Below, in pieces: positions 1-7,756 of a stretch of DNA of 12,815 bases. Within the stretch, counting starts at the first letter, position 1, and the number at the start of each line of letters is the position of its first letter. The stretch is from assembly GCA_937899145.1 (NCBI GenBank), contig CALBPW010000492.1, positions 1 through 12,815 of the forward strand. The letters run 5' to 3'. A program made the translations under genes and the position numbers. This stretch comes from an uncultured Bacteroidota bacterium. Its GTDB lineage: Bacteria; Bacteroidota; Bacteroidia; Bacteroidales; SZUA-534. The notes under the pieces were generated by a model. It had not been told where the DNA came from. It was given only the letters and a program-made list of their open reading frames with translations, and made no database searches.

Positions 1-24
1 CCCTACACGACGCTCTTCCGATCT
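1..24 (+). other. Illumina sequencing adapter remnant (5' end)
   Basis: The first 24 bases are identical to the 3' end of the Illumina TruSeq universal/read-1 adapter, ending in the diagnostic CGCTCTTCCGATCT. This is synthetic sequence, not biology. Its orientation is that of an adapter ligated to the left end of an insert, so native DNA can begin no earlier than base 25. Together with the adapter at the other end it shows that untrimmed reads were used in the assembly. Confidence 0.98.
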
Positions 25-68
25 CAATAAAATTTTATTTTATTTAATTCCTAATTATTTCAAATTAA

Positions 69-299
69 TTAATTATCTTCCAGAAGTTGAACCCGAATAA
101 CACATCCATCTTTACTAACATCATTAAACATATCATAAGCATTTTGCTTAAATATAGTCTGAGTAAATCTAATATAAGCTAAGTTTTTAGAAGGCATTAC
201 AACTCTATTTATTTCTCCTGCTTGAGAAAATAATTTTCCTAGTTGTTCCGCAGTATAATTTGGATTAAATCCATGAACTCTTATAGTACAAGCATTATT
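69..299 (-). CDS. RRM-domain RNA-binding protein, C-terminal fragment (probably eukaryotic)
   Basis: On the minus strand an open frame runs from the junction near 299 to a TAA at 69-71 and encodes about 76 residues. It reads ...[19 protein letters not shown]..., then GEINRVVM, then NLAYIRF, ending VQLLEDN. This fits an RNA recognition motif: strand 1 (RNP2-like, IRVHGF), helix 1 ([11 protein letters not shown]), a short beta2-beta3 hairpin, and an RNP1-like KNLAYIRF with the aromatic Tyr and Phe. The CT-I-x-V-x-G start and the short loop before RNP1 resemble the third RRM of TIA-1/RBP45/Nam8 proteins, which is why I favour a eukaryotic source; that is inference. If TAA were read as Gln, as in some protists, the protein would end at a TGA at 60-62. 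Bases 25-68 are very AT-rich and contain AATAAA-like strings on the minus strand, which mean little at this composition. The frame stays open a few codons past the junction, probably by chance. Confidence 0.6.
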   Translation of the reverse strand, partial: NNACTIRVHGFNPNYTAEQLGKLFSQAGEINRVVMPSKNLAYIRFTQTIFKQNAYDMFNDVSKDGCVIRVQLLEDN

Positions 300-303
300 T
301 CTT
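293..303. other. Chimeric junction between RRM fragment and mnmG
   Basis: Reading mnmG on the minus strand, the protein follows its family up to KQDNIKKEI (Ile codon 296-298) and then diverges into four unrelated residues and a stop at 281-283, about 150 residues short of normal. Immediately downstream the RRM reading takes over in another frame. Both partial genes are cut at the same place. An A-rich stretch on the minus strand at 297-309 could have supplied the microhomology. The exact base of the join cannot be fixed from one sequence. Confidence 0.85.
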
Positions 304-1720
304 TTTTTATATTGTCCTGTTTTGATAAAAATCTTTGATATTGTGCATCATCAATCAAACCAATATTATGACCGATTTCCGTAAGTCTTTCATCTGCATT
401 ATCTTGTCTTAAAAGCAAACGGTATTCGGAACGCGATGTCAACATTCTGTATGGTTCTTGAATATCTTTTGTAACCAAATCATCAATCAATGTTCCTGTA
501 TAAGAAGACGCTCTTGAAAGTTCAAGCGGTTCTGAATTATTCAAATATTTAACAGAATTAATACCCGCAATTAAACCTTGGGCAGCAGCTTCTTCGTACC
601 CGCTGGTACCGTTTATTTGTCCGGCAAAAAATAATCCTGAAATTAATTTTGTTTCTAAACTCTGCTTTAATTGAGTTGGTGGAAAATAGTCATATTCAAT
701 AGCATATCCGGGACGGTAAATTTTCGCATTTTCAAGTCCTGCTATTTTATGAATAGCTTTATATTGCACTTGCCATGGCAACGATGACGAAAAACCATTG
801 ATATAATATTCGTGTGTCGAAAATCCTTCAGGCTCCAAAAACAATTGGTGCGAATCTTTATCACTAAATGTTACGAGTTTGCTCTCGATACTCGGACAAT
901 AACGCGGGCCAATTCCTATAATTGTATGATTAAAAATTGGTGAATCTTCAAACCCTTTCCGTAATTCTTCATGAACCTGCTCGTTTGTCCGGGTTATATA
1001 ACAGGGTATTTGCTTATCATGATATGGTTTTGTTGTTGAATAACTGAAAAAGTACGGGTTTTCGTCACCGTTTTGAACTGCACATTTGCTGAAATCTATT
1101 GTTCGGCCATCAATTCTGGCTGGTGTTCCTGTCTTCATTCGTCCCGATTCAAAGCCAAGTGAAACTAAATTTGCTGTCAAACCAAATGATGGTAATTCAG
1201 AAAAGCGCCCACCTGAAAATTGTGTTTTGCCGATATGCATCATTCCGTTTAAGAAAGTACCATTTGTAAGCACAACTGTTTTCGACTTAAATTCAAAACC
1301 AACTTGTGTTTTTACTCCTGCCACTTTTTCCTTTTCTATTATAAGCGACACAACATTATCCTGAAACAAATCAAGGTTTCCAATACTTTCAAGTTGTTTT
1401 CTCCATTCAATTGAAAATAATGTTCTATCACATTGTGCGCGCGGACTCCACATGGCCGGACCTTTTGATTTATTCAGCATTCTGTATTGAATGGCCGATT
1501 TATCAGTAATTATGCCTGTATAGCCGCCCAAAGCATCTATTTCTTTCACAATTTGACCTTTTGCGATTCCGCCAATAGCAGGATTGCATGACATACAGCC
1601 AAATTTTGTCATATCTAATGTGATAAGCAGAGTTTTGGAACCCATATTGGCAGCAGCGGCAGCAGCCTCACAACCCGCATGTCCTCCGCCAACTACAATA
1701 ACATCGTATTGAAAAAGCAT
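296..1720 (-). CDS. mnmG: tRNA U34 carboxymethylaminomethyl synthase subunit MnmG (GidA), C-terminus lost at chimeric join
   Basis: MnmG is an FAD protein that works with the GTPase MnmE to install the cmnm5 group on U34 of certain tRNAs in the cytoplasm. The ATG at 1718-1720 starts [16 protein letters not shown], with the dinucleotide-binding G11-x-G13-x-x-G16. Further family marks are [11 protein letters not shown] (41-51), the first MnmG signature [11 protein letters not shown] (271-281), and the second, [17 protein letters not shown] (366-382). [23 protein letters not shown] (424 onward) leads into the C-terminal helical region. About 475 genuine residues are present against a usual 620-630; the C-terminal helices that contact MnmE and tRNA are missing because of the join, not because of a mutation. 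The last four apparent residues (MLVL) and the stop belong to segment A. One base separates its start from the ybeY stop. Confidence 0.95.
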
Positions 1721-1721
1721 T

Positions 1722-2135
1722 TTATTTGAATAATGATAAATATTGATTCTCCTTTTGTCGCATCACTTTTGAATCTTCATCGGTTTTGTCTTTGTATCCA
1801 ACAAAATGCAAAACACCATGAACCATAACTCTTTCAAGTTCTTTTTCAAAATCAACATGGTATTCTTCCGCATTATCGCGAACAGTATCCACACTAATAA
1901 AAATATCTCCCGAAATAACATCATCTTCGCAATAATCAAATGATATTACATCAGTATAATAATCATGATTAAGATATTGTTTATTAATGTTTAACAGATA
2001 ATCGTCCGAACAAAAAATATAACTCACCTCACCCATTGTTCTATTTTCTGTTTGAACAAGAATTTCGATATTTTTTTCGACATTTAGATGACTGACATCA
2101 AATTCGTCAGTATCTTCAAAAAAGAAATTTACCAC
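1722..2135 (-). CDS. ybeY: Endoribonuclease YbeY (rRNA maturation factor), variant metal site
   Basis: YbeY is a single-domain metalloprotein needed for 16S rRNA 3' processing and ribosome quality control. The 137-residue product has the family's usual length, the [12 protein letters not shown] block (residues 57-68, matching the usual H-D-x-x-T-D-V-x-S-F) and the metal-binding [11 protein letters not shown] at 106-116. The classical motif is H-x3-H-x5-H; here the first two His are present (106 and 110) but the third position is Asp116 (codon 1788-1790). From memory this substitution is common in Bacteroidota YbeY, so the protein is probably active. The start is GTG at 2133-2135, overlapping the TAG of the upstream gene by one base (TAGTG), which suggests coupled translation. 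The stop lies one base before the mnmG ATG. Confidence 0.93.
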   Translation of the reverse strand: MVNFFFEDTDEFDVSHLNVEKNIEILVQTENRTMGEVSYIFCSDDYLLNINKQYLNHDYYTDVISFDYCEDDVISGDIFISVDTVRDNAEEYHVDFEKELERVMVHGVLHFVGYKDKTDEDSKVMRQKENQYLSLFK

Positions 2136-2530
2136 TATAAATTAAATATTAATGTTACTTCAGCTCCGTTTTTGGCAAATTGCAAGTCGTCGGCAAGATT
2201 GCGCATAAGGAAAATGCCTCGGCCATCGGGTTGTTCAATATGGTCTGGACGCGTTGGATCCGGCACAACTGTTATATCAAATCCTTCTCCTTCGTCAGTT
2301 ACTGTAATTTGAAGAGTTTTGTTTTCGCGCAACACTTTAACATGAACAACTTTTGCCGGGTCAGAATTATTGCCATGAACAATTGCATTTGTTACTGCCT
2401 CTATGGTAGATATTAATATATTTCCATACATCTCAGTTGCAATAGATTGTTCAATTGTCAATTCGTCAATAAAATTTTCAACAAAATATATATTGTCGAT
2501 TTTCGATTTTATAATCAGTTCGTTATTCAT
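2135..2530 (-). CDS. RsbW/anti-sigma-type ATP-binding protein (HATPase_c_2)
   Basis: This is a 131-residue GHKL-fold protein of the serine-kinase anti-sigma type. The N box is E44-A-V-T-N48-A-I-V-H-G-N54, the G1 box is D79-E-G-E-G83, and the G2 box is GRGIFLMR (103-110). In Firmicutes such proteins (RsbW, SpoIIAB) bind a sigma factor and phosphorylate a STAS-domain antagonist. No sigma factor or STAS protein is encoded here, so the target is unknown. In Bacteroidota a gene of this kind commonly sits directly before ybeY. Its ATG overlaps the end of the large upstream gene by eight bases, and its TAG overlaps the ybeY GTG by one. The ATP-binding fold is certain; the regulatory role is inferred. 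Confidence 0.87.
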   Translation of the reverse strand: MNNELIIKSKIDNIYFVENFIDELTIEQSIATEMYGNILISTIEAVTNAIVHGNNSDPAKVVHVKVLRENKTLQITVTDEGEGFDITVVPDPTRPDHIEQPDGRGIFLMRNLADDLQFAKNGAEVTLIFNL

Positions 2531-5500
2531 TAGTTTGAGTATTTAATTGATTTATGTAATCTTCAAATTTTGCTTTGTAAAACGAATTTAAGCGAATATT
2601 TTCATAATCCAATATTTCTGATTTGTTATCAAAAATAATTTCTTCCGGCAAATTATGGGGTGTTTTTCGATTAATATTTTTGGCGATTTTTGATTCGCGT
2701 TTTTCTTCTTTTTCTCTTTCATTTTCAGCGTTTTCTGCTTCTAAAAGTTTTGTAACTATTCGTTGCTGACGAAGCATTGTTTGCGCTGATATTTGTTTAT
2801 TGGCCACATCTTTACGATTTGTTTCCATAAGACTTTTAATCTCTTGCAACAATTTTGAAGTTTTTGAATCAATATCAGAATTATACATAAGTTGTTGCAG
2901 CATTTGCTGGTACATTTCATTATGCATCAGCATCTTAGCCAATTCTTGATTCAAATCTTGCCCATTATCTGATTTCATCTGATTTAACAAATCTTTTAAC
3001 TGAATTTTCATTTTCTCTTGAGTTTTACGCATATCAGATAAAGATTGTTTTGAATCTTGAGGATTTTTTTTCTGCTTAGTTTTATTTTTTCCGCCTGCAC
3101 CCGCACCTGTAGCATTATTCAAATTTTTAAGTGATTCCGACAATAATAAAATCATATCGTTTGTTTTCGTCAGAGCTTCGCGCTGATTTTTATTTGCCTT
3201 GTATGAATTTTGCTGTTGAACACTTTGCATAGCTGCAATCATATTGTCTTCTATTAAAAAAGCAGCTTTTAAAATTTGATTACTTAGATATGGTGTACGT
3301 AGCGATAGTGCGTATAAACTATCACGAACTATTTTGAAATTATCAATTAAAATGGTTTGCTGTAAAATATGATTTTGTGATAATTTATTGCTAATCATTG
3401 AGTTATAAATATCTTCAATATTGTACGACACCTCAAATAAATTATCCAACAACTGGCGCAAATTATTCGCGTCCTCGGTTGCTTCCGCTGAATTATCTGT
3501 ATTCAGATTCTCTTTTATTTTCTCCGACATCTTTTTAAAATTATCAGAATTTTTTTTAATCGACTCCTTTAGCTGATTTCGTTCTGAAACAGATTTTTCG
3601 ATATTAAATTCATTCTCAATTTGTTCAAATTCGTCATTTAAATCATCAATTTCGTAAGGACGAGTTAACTCCTGATTATCATTAATTACTTTTTCATATT
3701 CTTTCTTTAAATCTTCAAATATCTGTTCATGCTTTTCAATTGAATGTTTTGAATATTCAAAAATAGAATCAATAAGATTTTTATGTTGATTTGACAACAT
3801 TTCAAAACTATTAGCAAGATTTTCAAGATTTTCTTCAATTTTCATCTTCTTTACCAACTCATATTGCTGGTCAACCATCTTTTGAAAATTTTCGAATTGG
3901 TTTTTCAAATCTTCCGGTGAAATATTTCGATTGTTTGTTTCATTTGTGAATTTTTGAATTTCTTCCAACAGTTGTTTCATTTCATCGTCAAGTATACCAT
4001 TTAGCATTTCGTCGATAAGTTTTTGTTTTTCCAAAAGTTCAAGGTTGTTATCAGTTAATATATTTGTTGCTTGTTTGTACTCTCGATTGATAAGAGATAT
4101 ATCTTCATTCAACTGTTTTGTTTTTTCTGAAATCTGATTCAATAATGTTTGTTTTTCCCAGTCTGATAGATTATTATTAAGCATGTTGCGACGAAGATTA
4201 TCTATATCAGATTTTATCTCATTAGATAGATTTTGAACCTTATAAAATTTTTCAAATAGCGATTCATACTGATTTTCCTTATCAACCAATTTTTCTGTTA
4301 CGCTTTTAATTGAATAATTCAGAAGTTTAGATATAGTTTTTTTATAACCGTTAGCGGCATCATTATCATAAACCTCAAACCAAAATTCATTGTTATTTGA
4401 TTCGAACGAAAAAAGATTTTCGATTTCGTACTCACAAAAAAATTGTTGTGATGTTAAGTTTTTATAAATAGGAATATCAATGGTATCAGTATATATTGAA
4501 TTTTTTGCATAAAACAACAATTTAGTAAAACCATAATCATCTGTGATTTTTCCGAAAAAAGATAATGTGTTATTAAATTGTGCAGTATCAGTTTTAATAA
4601 TAGCAATTGAAGGATAACAATCAGAAATAGCAATAATTTTAAAATCTAATGATTTTCGTTTAATGTTTTCATTAGAAACAAATATTGAAAACTCCGTATT
4701 CTTATAAATTTTAAGTTTTCTTGTAAATTTATTATCTGACACCTTTACTGAATCAACCAGCAACGAATCAGTATAGAAGAACAAACTGTCAGAATTAGAA
4801 GTAGTAAAATTAAAATTCAAAAATGTTCCTTGTGGAACATTTAAAATGTTTTGGTTATAAACAATTGTGTCTGGTTTATTAACATAGTTGGGATAATGAA
4901 TATCAATAAAATAAGAAGATATTATTGGCAATTCAAAAACTGAAACATTATACTGTTTGGAAATAAAATCTTTAATTAAAATATTGAATTTGAACGAGTT
5001 ATTCACATTTTTAAACAGAAAACTATAAATAGTGTCGTTTTCGTGATTCAAAATATACTTATTGTTATTAATCAAAATAAAAGCATCTTGCGAATTTGCG
5101 TTTTTTATTACGAGATTCAAATAAAAATCAGTTCCTTGTTCAACTTTTAATAAACTTTCATCAATTCTTATTGATATTGACTTTTGATCAGAAAACTCTT
5201 CAGAGTAATTCAAAATATGACTGAATCCATCGGAAACAATATTAAAAAATAAAATATATAAAATAAACAAAATAGAGAAAAATAGAACTATTTTTTTGTC
5301 TTTCAATATGTTAAATGAAATAATAGAATTAAAATCAATATCTTTTATTTCATTAACCTTCTGATTAATACTCTGCTTAACTAATGAAGATGATTCAAGT
5401 TCAGATAATTCTAATATGTTAATTAGAATATCTTTTGTCTTAGGAAAAGCAGATTGAATAATTAAAGCAATTTCTTTATTTGTTTGTCCGGATAATAAAT

Positions 5501-5750
5501 TAGTTAAACACAAAAAAGGTAATAGAATTAAATAGATAAAACAGACAAACAAAAAAATGATTGTTGTCAGACAAAACAATAGTCGAATATTAGAAGAAAA
5601 TGTGAAAAATGATTCAACCGCTGATAAGACAAAAATAATTGCAGCAGAAAATAATATTGTTTTCAAAACGCCAACTAAAAGTTTTTGAAGGTAATAGCGG
5701 CGTTTAAAAGCATCTATTTTGGTTAGAAATAATGTAAAACTGTCATTCAT
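2523..5750 (-). CDS. Large membrane-anchored coiled-coil protein, DUF4175-like
   Basis: The 1075-residue product has three hydrophobic segments near the N-terminus: about residues 24-45 and 56-80 as a hairpin, and 154-172. A beta-rich region of about 200-480 follows and should be periplasmic. It is followed by long, strongly charged helical and coiled-coil stretches from about 490 to the end, rich in Gln, Asn, Lys and Glu. A Gly-rich, basic hinge (TGAGAGGKNKTKQKK, near residue 880, bases about 3070-3111) separates the last helical block (MRKTQEKMKIQLKDLLNQ...). This architecture and length match the DUF4175 family of Bacteroidota, whose function I do not know. It overlaps the genes on both sides by eight bases (5743-5750 and 2523-2530). 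Its place between an EnvC-like protein and an ATP-binding regulator suggests an envelope role. It has no Walker motifs, so it is not an SMC-type ATPase. Confidence 0.72.
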   Translation of the reverse strand: MNDSFTLFLTKIDAFKRRYYLQKLLVGVLKTILFSAAIIFVLSAVESFFTFSSNIRLLFCLTTIIFLFVCFIYLILLPFLCLTNLLSGQTNKEIALIIQSAFPKTKDILINILELSELESSSLVKQSINQKVNEIKDIDFNSIISFNILKDKKIVLFFSILFILYILFFNIVSDGFSHILNYSEEFSDQKSISIRIDESLLKVEQGTDFYLNLVIKNANSQDAFILINNNKYILNHENDTIYSFLFKNVNNSFKFNILIKDFISKQYNVSVFELPIISSYFIDIHYPNYVNKPDTIVYNQNILNVPQGTFLNFNFTTSNSDSLFFYTDSLLVDSVKVSDNKFTRKLKIYKNTEFSIFVSNENIKRKSLDFKIIAISDCYPSIAIIKTDTAQFNNTLSFFGKITDDYGFTKLLFYAKNSIYTDTIDIPIYKNLTSQQFFCEYEIENLFSFESNNNEFWFEVYDNDAANGYKKTISKLLNYSIKSVTEKLVDKENQYESLFEKFYKVQNLSNEIKSDIDNLRRNMLNNNLSDWEKQTLLNQISEKTKQLNEDISLINREYKQATNILTDNNLELLEKQKLIDEMLNGILDDEMKQLLEEIQKFTNETNNRNISPEDLKNQFENFQKMVDQQYELVKKMKIEENLENLANSFEMLSNQHKNLIDSIFEYSKHSIEKHEQIFEDLKKEYEKVINDNQELTRPYEIDDLNDEFEQIENEFNIEKSVSERNQLKESIKKNSDNFKKMSEKIKENLNTDNSAEATEDANNLRQLLDNLFEVSYNIEDIYNSMISNKLSQNHILQQTILIDNFKIVRDSLYALSLRTPYLSNQILKAAFLIEDNMIAAMQSVQQQNSYKANKNQREALTKTNDMILLLSESLKNLNNATGAGAGGKNKTKQKKNPQDSKQSLSDMRKTQEKMKIQLKDLLNQMKSDNGQDLNQELAKMLMHNEMYQQMLQQLMYNSDIDSKTSKLLQEIKSLMETNRKDVANKQISAQTMLRQQRIVTKLLEAENAENEREKEEKRESKIAKNINRKTPHNLPEEIIFDNKSEILDYENIRLNSFYKAKFEDYINQLNTQTNE

Positions 5751-6957
5751 TTTTTATACGAGCTAACCAATCTTGCGGATTTAATTTTTGATTTTCTTTC
5801 CAAATCTGAAATTGCAAAACTGATTTGTTTTCATCGTCTTTATCAGTAAAAATTTTACCAATTGTTTGCTTTGTTTTAACTTTATCTCCTTGTTTTACAA
5901 ATACTTCAGATAAATTCGAATAAACTGAAAGATAATTGCCATGACGAATGATAACTGTTTTATGAGCTCCCGGAATTACAAAAACCCGAGTTACATCACC
6001 ATCAAAAACTGAACGAATATAAGAACCCTCGGTAGTTGAAATATCAATTCCGTCGTTACGAATGAAAACACCCTTTAGCACAGGATGAGGATTTTCTCCA
6101 AAAAAACCTGTTATAACACCCCGCTCCGTAGGCCATGGTAATTTGTTCTTATTATTAACAAAACTCTCGGCAAGTCTCTTTTCCTCTGGAGTTAGTTGAA
6201 AAACGTTCAACTTCGATTTTTCATTGGTTTTATTCGCCTTTTTTAGTTCTTCAGCAATAATACGCTCTATCTCGTTTTGAAGTTTACTCGCTAATTTTAT
6301 TTGCTCATCAAGCTTTTGTTTTAATTCATTTTTCTGTTTATCAAGTTTTTGAATAATCTGATTTTGATCAGATTTTTCACGCAAAAGCGCATTATTCTCG
6401 TGTCTGTTTTCAGAAAGCAGATTTTCTTTATCAGAATGCAACAAACGTAATTCAGCAAGTTGTTGCTCAATTTCAGATTTAGTGTTTAGTAGTTGTTCAA
6501 CTTGAATAGAACGATAATTAGTATATTGTTGCAAATATTTAATTCGCTTAAAAGCGACATTTATATTATCAGATGCCAAAATAAACATTACACGACTATA
6601 TGTACTCCTGTTTTTATAGAAATGAGTTATAATTTTAGCATATTCTGATTTAAGTAAACTATAATCGTTTTCAAGACTATCAATAAGTTCTTTTTGTTCA
6701 GTAATTCTATCTTCAATAATTCTTATTTCATTGTTAATGTCGATAATTATTTTTTCGCGACTTTTGATTTTTGAATTAATTAACAATAATTGATTATAAG
6801 AATCTTTTTTATTTTGTTCCGTTTTGGCAATCAACTCGTTAGTATATGAAATATCCTTTTCATTCTGTTTTTTTTGACGCTCAAGCTCAGCACGCGATTG
6901 AGCACAAACTGAAGAAAAAACAAATAATAAAAACAGTAAATTGCTAAATTTCAACAT
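5743..6957 (-). CDS. EnvC-like murein hydrolase activator: coiled coil plus degenerate M23/LytM domain
   Basis: The 404-residue product starts at ATG 6955-6957 with MLKFSNLLFLLFVFSSVCAQ, a type I signal peptide probably cut after VCA. A TTG twelve bases upstream is possible but less likely. Residues of about 21-245 form a long coiled coil like that of EnvC. The C-terminal part from about 270 is an M23/LytM fold (WPTERGVITGFFG, GDVTRVFVIPGAHKTVIIRHGNYLSVYSNL, DKVKTKQTIGKI, LQFQIWK). The metal ligands are absent: the first is replaced in RNDGIDI (normally H-x-G-x-D), the H-x-H pair reads YSNL, and the usual LHF is LQF. It should therefore not cleave peptidoglycan. By analogy with E. coli EnvC it would activate an amidase at the septum; that partner is not in this window. 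The start overlaps the DUF4292 gene by 14 bases and the stop overlaps the next gene by eight. Confidence 0.88.
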   Translation of the reverse strand: MLKFSNLLFLLFVFSSVCAQSRAELERQKKQNEKDISYTNELIAKTEQNKKDSYNQLLLINSKIKSREKIIIDINNEIRIIEDRITEQKELIDSLENDYSLLKSEYAKIITHFYKNRSTYSRVMFILASDNINVAFKRIKYLQQYTNYRSIQVEQLLNTKSEIEQQLAELRLLHSDKENLLSENRHENNALLREKSDQNQIIQKLDKQKNELKQKLDEQIKLASKLQNEIERIIAEELKKANKTNEKSKLNVFQLTPEEKRLAESFVNNKNKLPWPTERGVITGFFGENPHPVLKGVFIRNDGIDISTTEGSYIRSVFDGDVTRVFVIPGAHKTVIIRHGNYLSVYSNLSEVFVKQGDKVKTKQTIGKIFTDKDDENKSVLQFQIWKENQKLNPQDWLARIKNE

Positions 6958-7756
6958 CTTTAATGTCAATTTTTTTGTAATTTGGATAGTTAGGAATTGA
7001 ATGAACAGAGTGATTTTTACTCAACAAATCAAGATTTTCAATATTCATTTTTATCTCAACCTCCGATTTATTAACCATTGTGAAAATTACAAATTCAGCT
7101 GGAAAATTATATTCCGCCACAAAATTAGAATAATTAACTCTCAAATAATTACCATTATACGATTTATAATCAATCTTTTCAACCTGACCAAAACTATTAA
7201 AATGTGTTGCTACAAAAAATCCTGATTTACCATTTATATCATACTTATCGTTAACTATAAATTTCTTGTAATCAGCAATATAATGGCAATTATTGTTTGA
7301 TATTAAGGTGTTTTTTGAATTATAGTATGATGAGGAAAAGATTGAATAAACCATACCAAAATTCGGATAAGTTTTAAAATCTGAATATGTGCCAGAAAAA
7401 AATTTTTTATCTATTTTATTTACATAATAAACAGAATCAGAATTAAAATATAGTTGCAAAACCTCGATACCAAGTGAATAAGATAAAATACTGACAAACA
7501 ACGAAGTATCGGAATACAAAAAAGCTTTGCCAACAAGTTTGTTTTGTTTACCAGAAATATTAGCAACAGCTTTAAATTTTAACTTAATACTATTATTTTC
7601 TAAAAAATTCTGTTGCTTGTTGATTTTTGTCTGGAGAGCTTTAAAATCAGAAATTGGTTGTGTTTTAACAAACGATTTTGAACACGAAAAAAGCAGAGCA
7701 ACCAAAAAAAAAGTTACTACCCTACTCAACATATTTATGTGTCGCAACCTTTTCAT
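6944..7756 (-). CDS. DUF4292 lipoprotein, possible LolB-like outer-membrane lipoprotein factor
   Basis: The product is 270 residues from the ATG at 7754-7756, or 262 from the ATG at 7730-7732; neither has a clear Shine-Dalgarno. The N-terminus is basic, then hydrophobic (VVTFFLVALLFSCSKS), and the lipobox Cys is residue 25 of the longer form, so it is a predicted lipoprotein. After it come alternating beta-strands: LKFKAVANISGKQNKLVGKAFLYSDTSL..., then GIEVLQLYFNSDSVYYVNKIDKKFFSG. This arrangement and the position next to an M23 gene fit the DUF4292 family of Bacteroidota. The order of strands, with a G-x-E-x-L-x-L-Y segment followed by a short loop and a charged turn, resembles LolA/LolB proteins, which carry lipoproteins to the outer membrane. 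That function is inference. It overlaps the upstream TPR gene by 35 bases (or 11 with the shorter start). Confidence 0.8.
   Translation of the reverse strand: MKRLRHINMLSRVVTFFLVALLFSCSKSFVKTQPISDFKALQTKINKQQNFLENNSIKLKFKAVANISGKQNKLVGKAFLYSDTSLFVSILSYSLGIEVLQLYFNSDSVYYVNKIDKKFFSGTYSDFKTYPNFGMVYSIFSSSYYNSKNTLISNNNCHYIADYKKFIVNDKYDINGKSGFFVATHFNSFGQVEKIDYKSYNGNYLRVNYSNFVAEYNFPAEFVIFTMVNKSEVEIKMNIENLDLLSKNHSVHSIPNYPNYKKIDIKDVEI

Noticed and set aside
31..45. AATAAA-like strings after the RRM stop as a polyadenylation signal.
   Set aside because: The stretch is almost wholly A and T, so such strings are expected by chance; position alone does not support a signal.
1086..1364. A 92-codon open frame on the plus strand inside mnmG.
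   Set aside because: It is antisense to strongly conserved MnmG sequence and has no recognisable domain or ribosome site. The same applies to plus-strand frames at 2088-2416, 7001-7225, 7527-7967, 8759-9055 and 9409-9636.
2135..5750. The large coiled-coil membrane protein with the adjacent ATP-binding protein as a novel defence or signalling pair.
   Set aside because: The coiled-coil protein has no nuclease or ATPase motifs, the operon is otherwise housekeeping, and the layout resembles the ordinary Bacteroidota chromosome. Nothing points to a mobile or defence island.
6958..6969. A TTG start four codons upstream for the EnvC-like gene.
   Set aside because: The ATG at 6955-6957 gives a complete signal peptide and a shorter overlap; TTG starts are uncommon.
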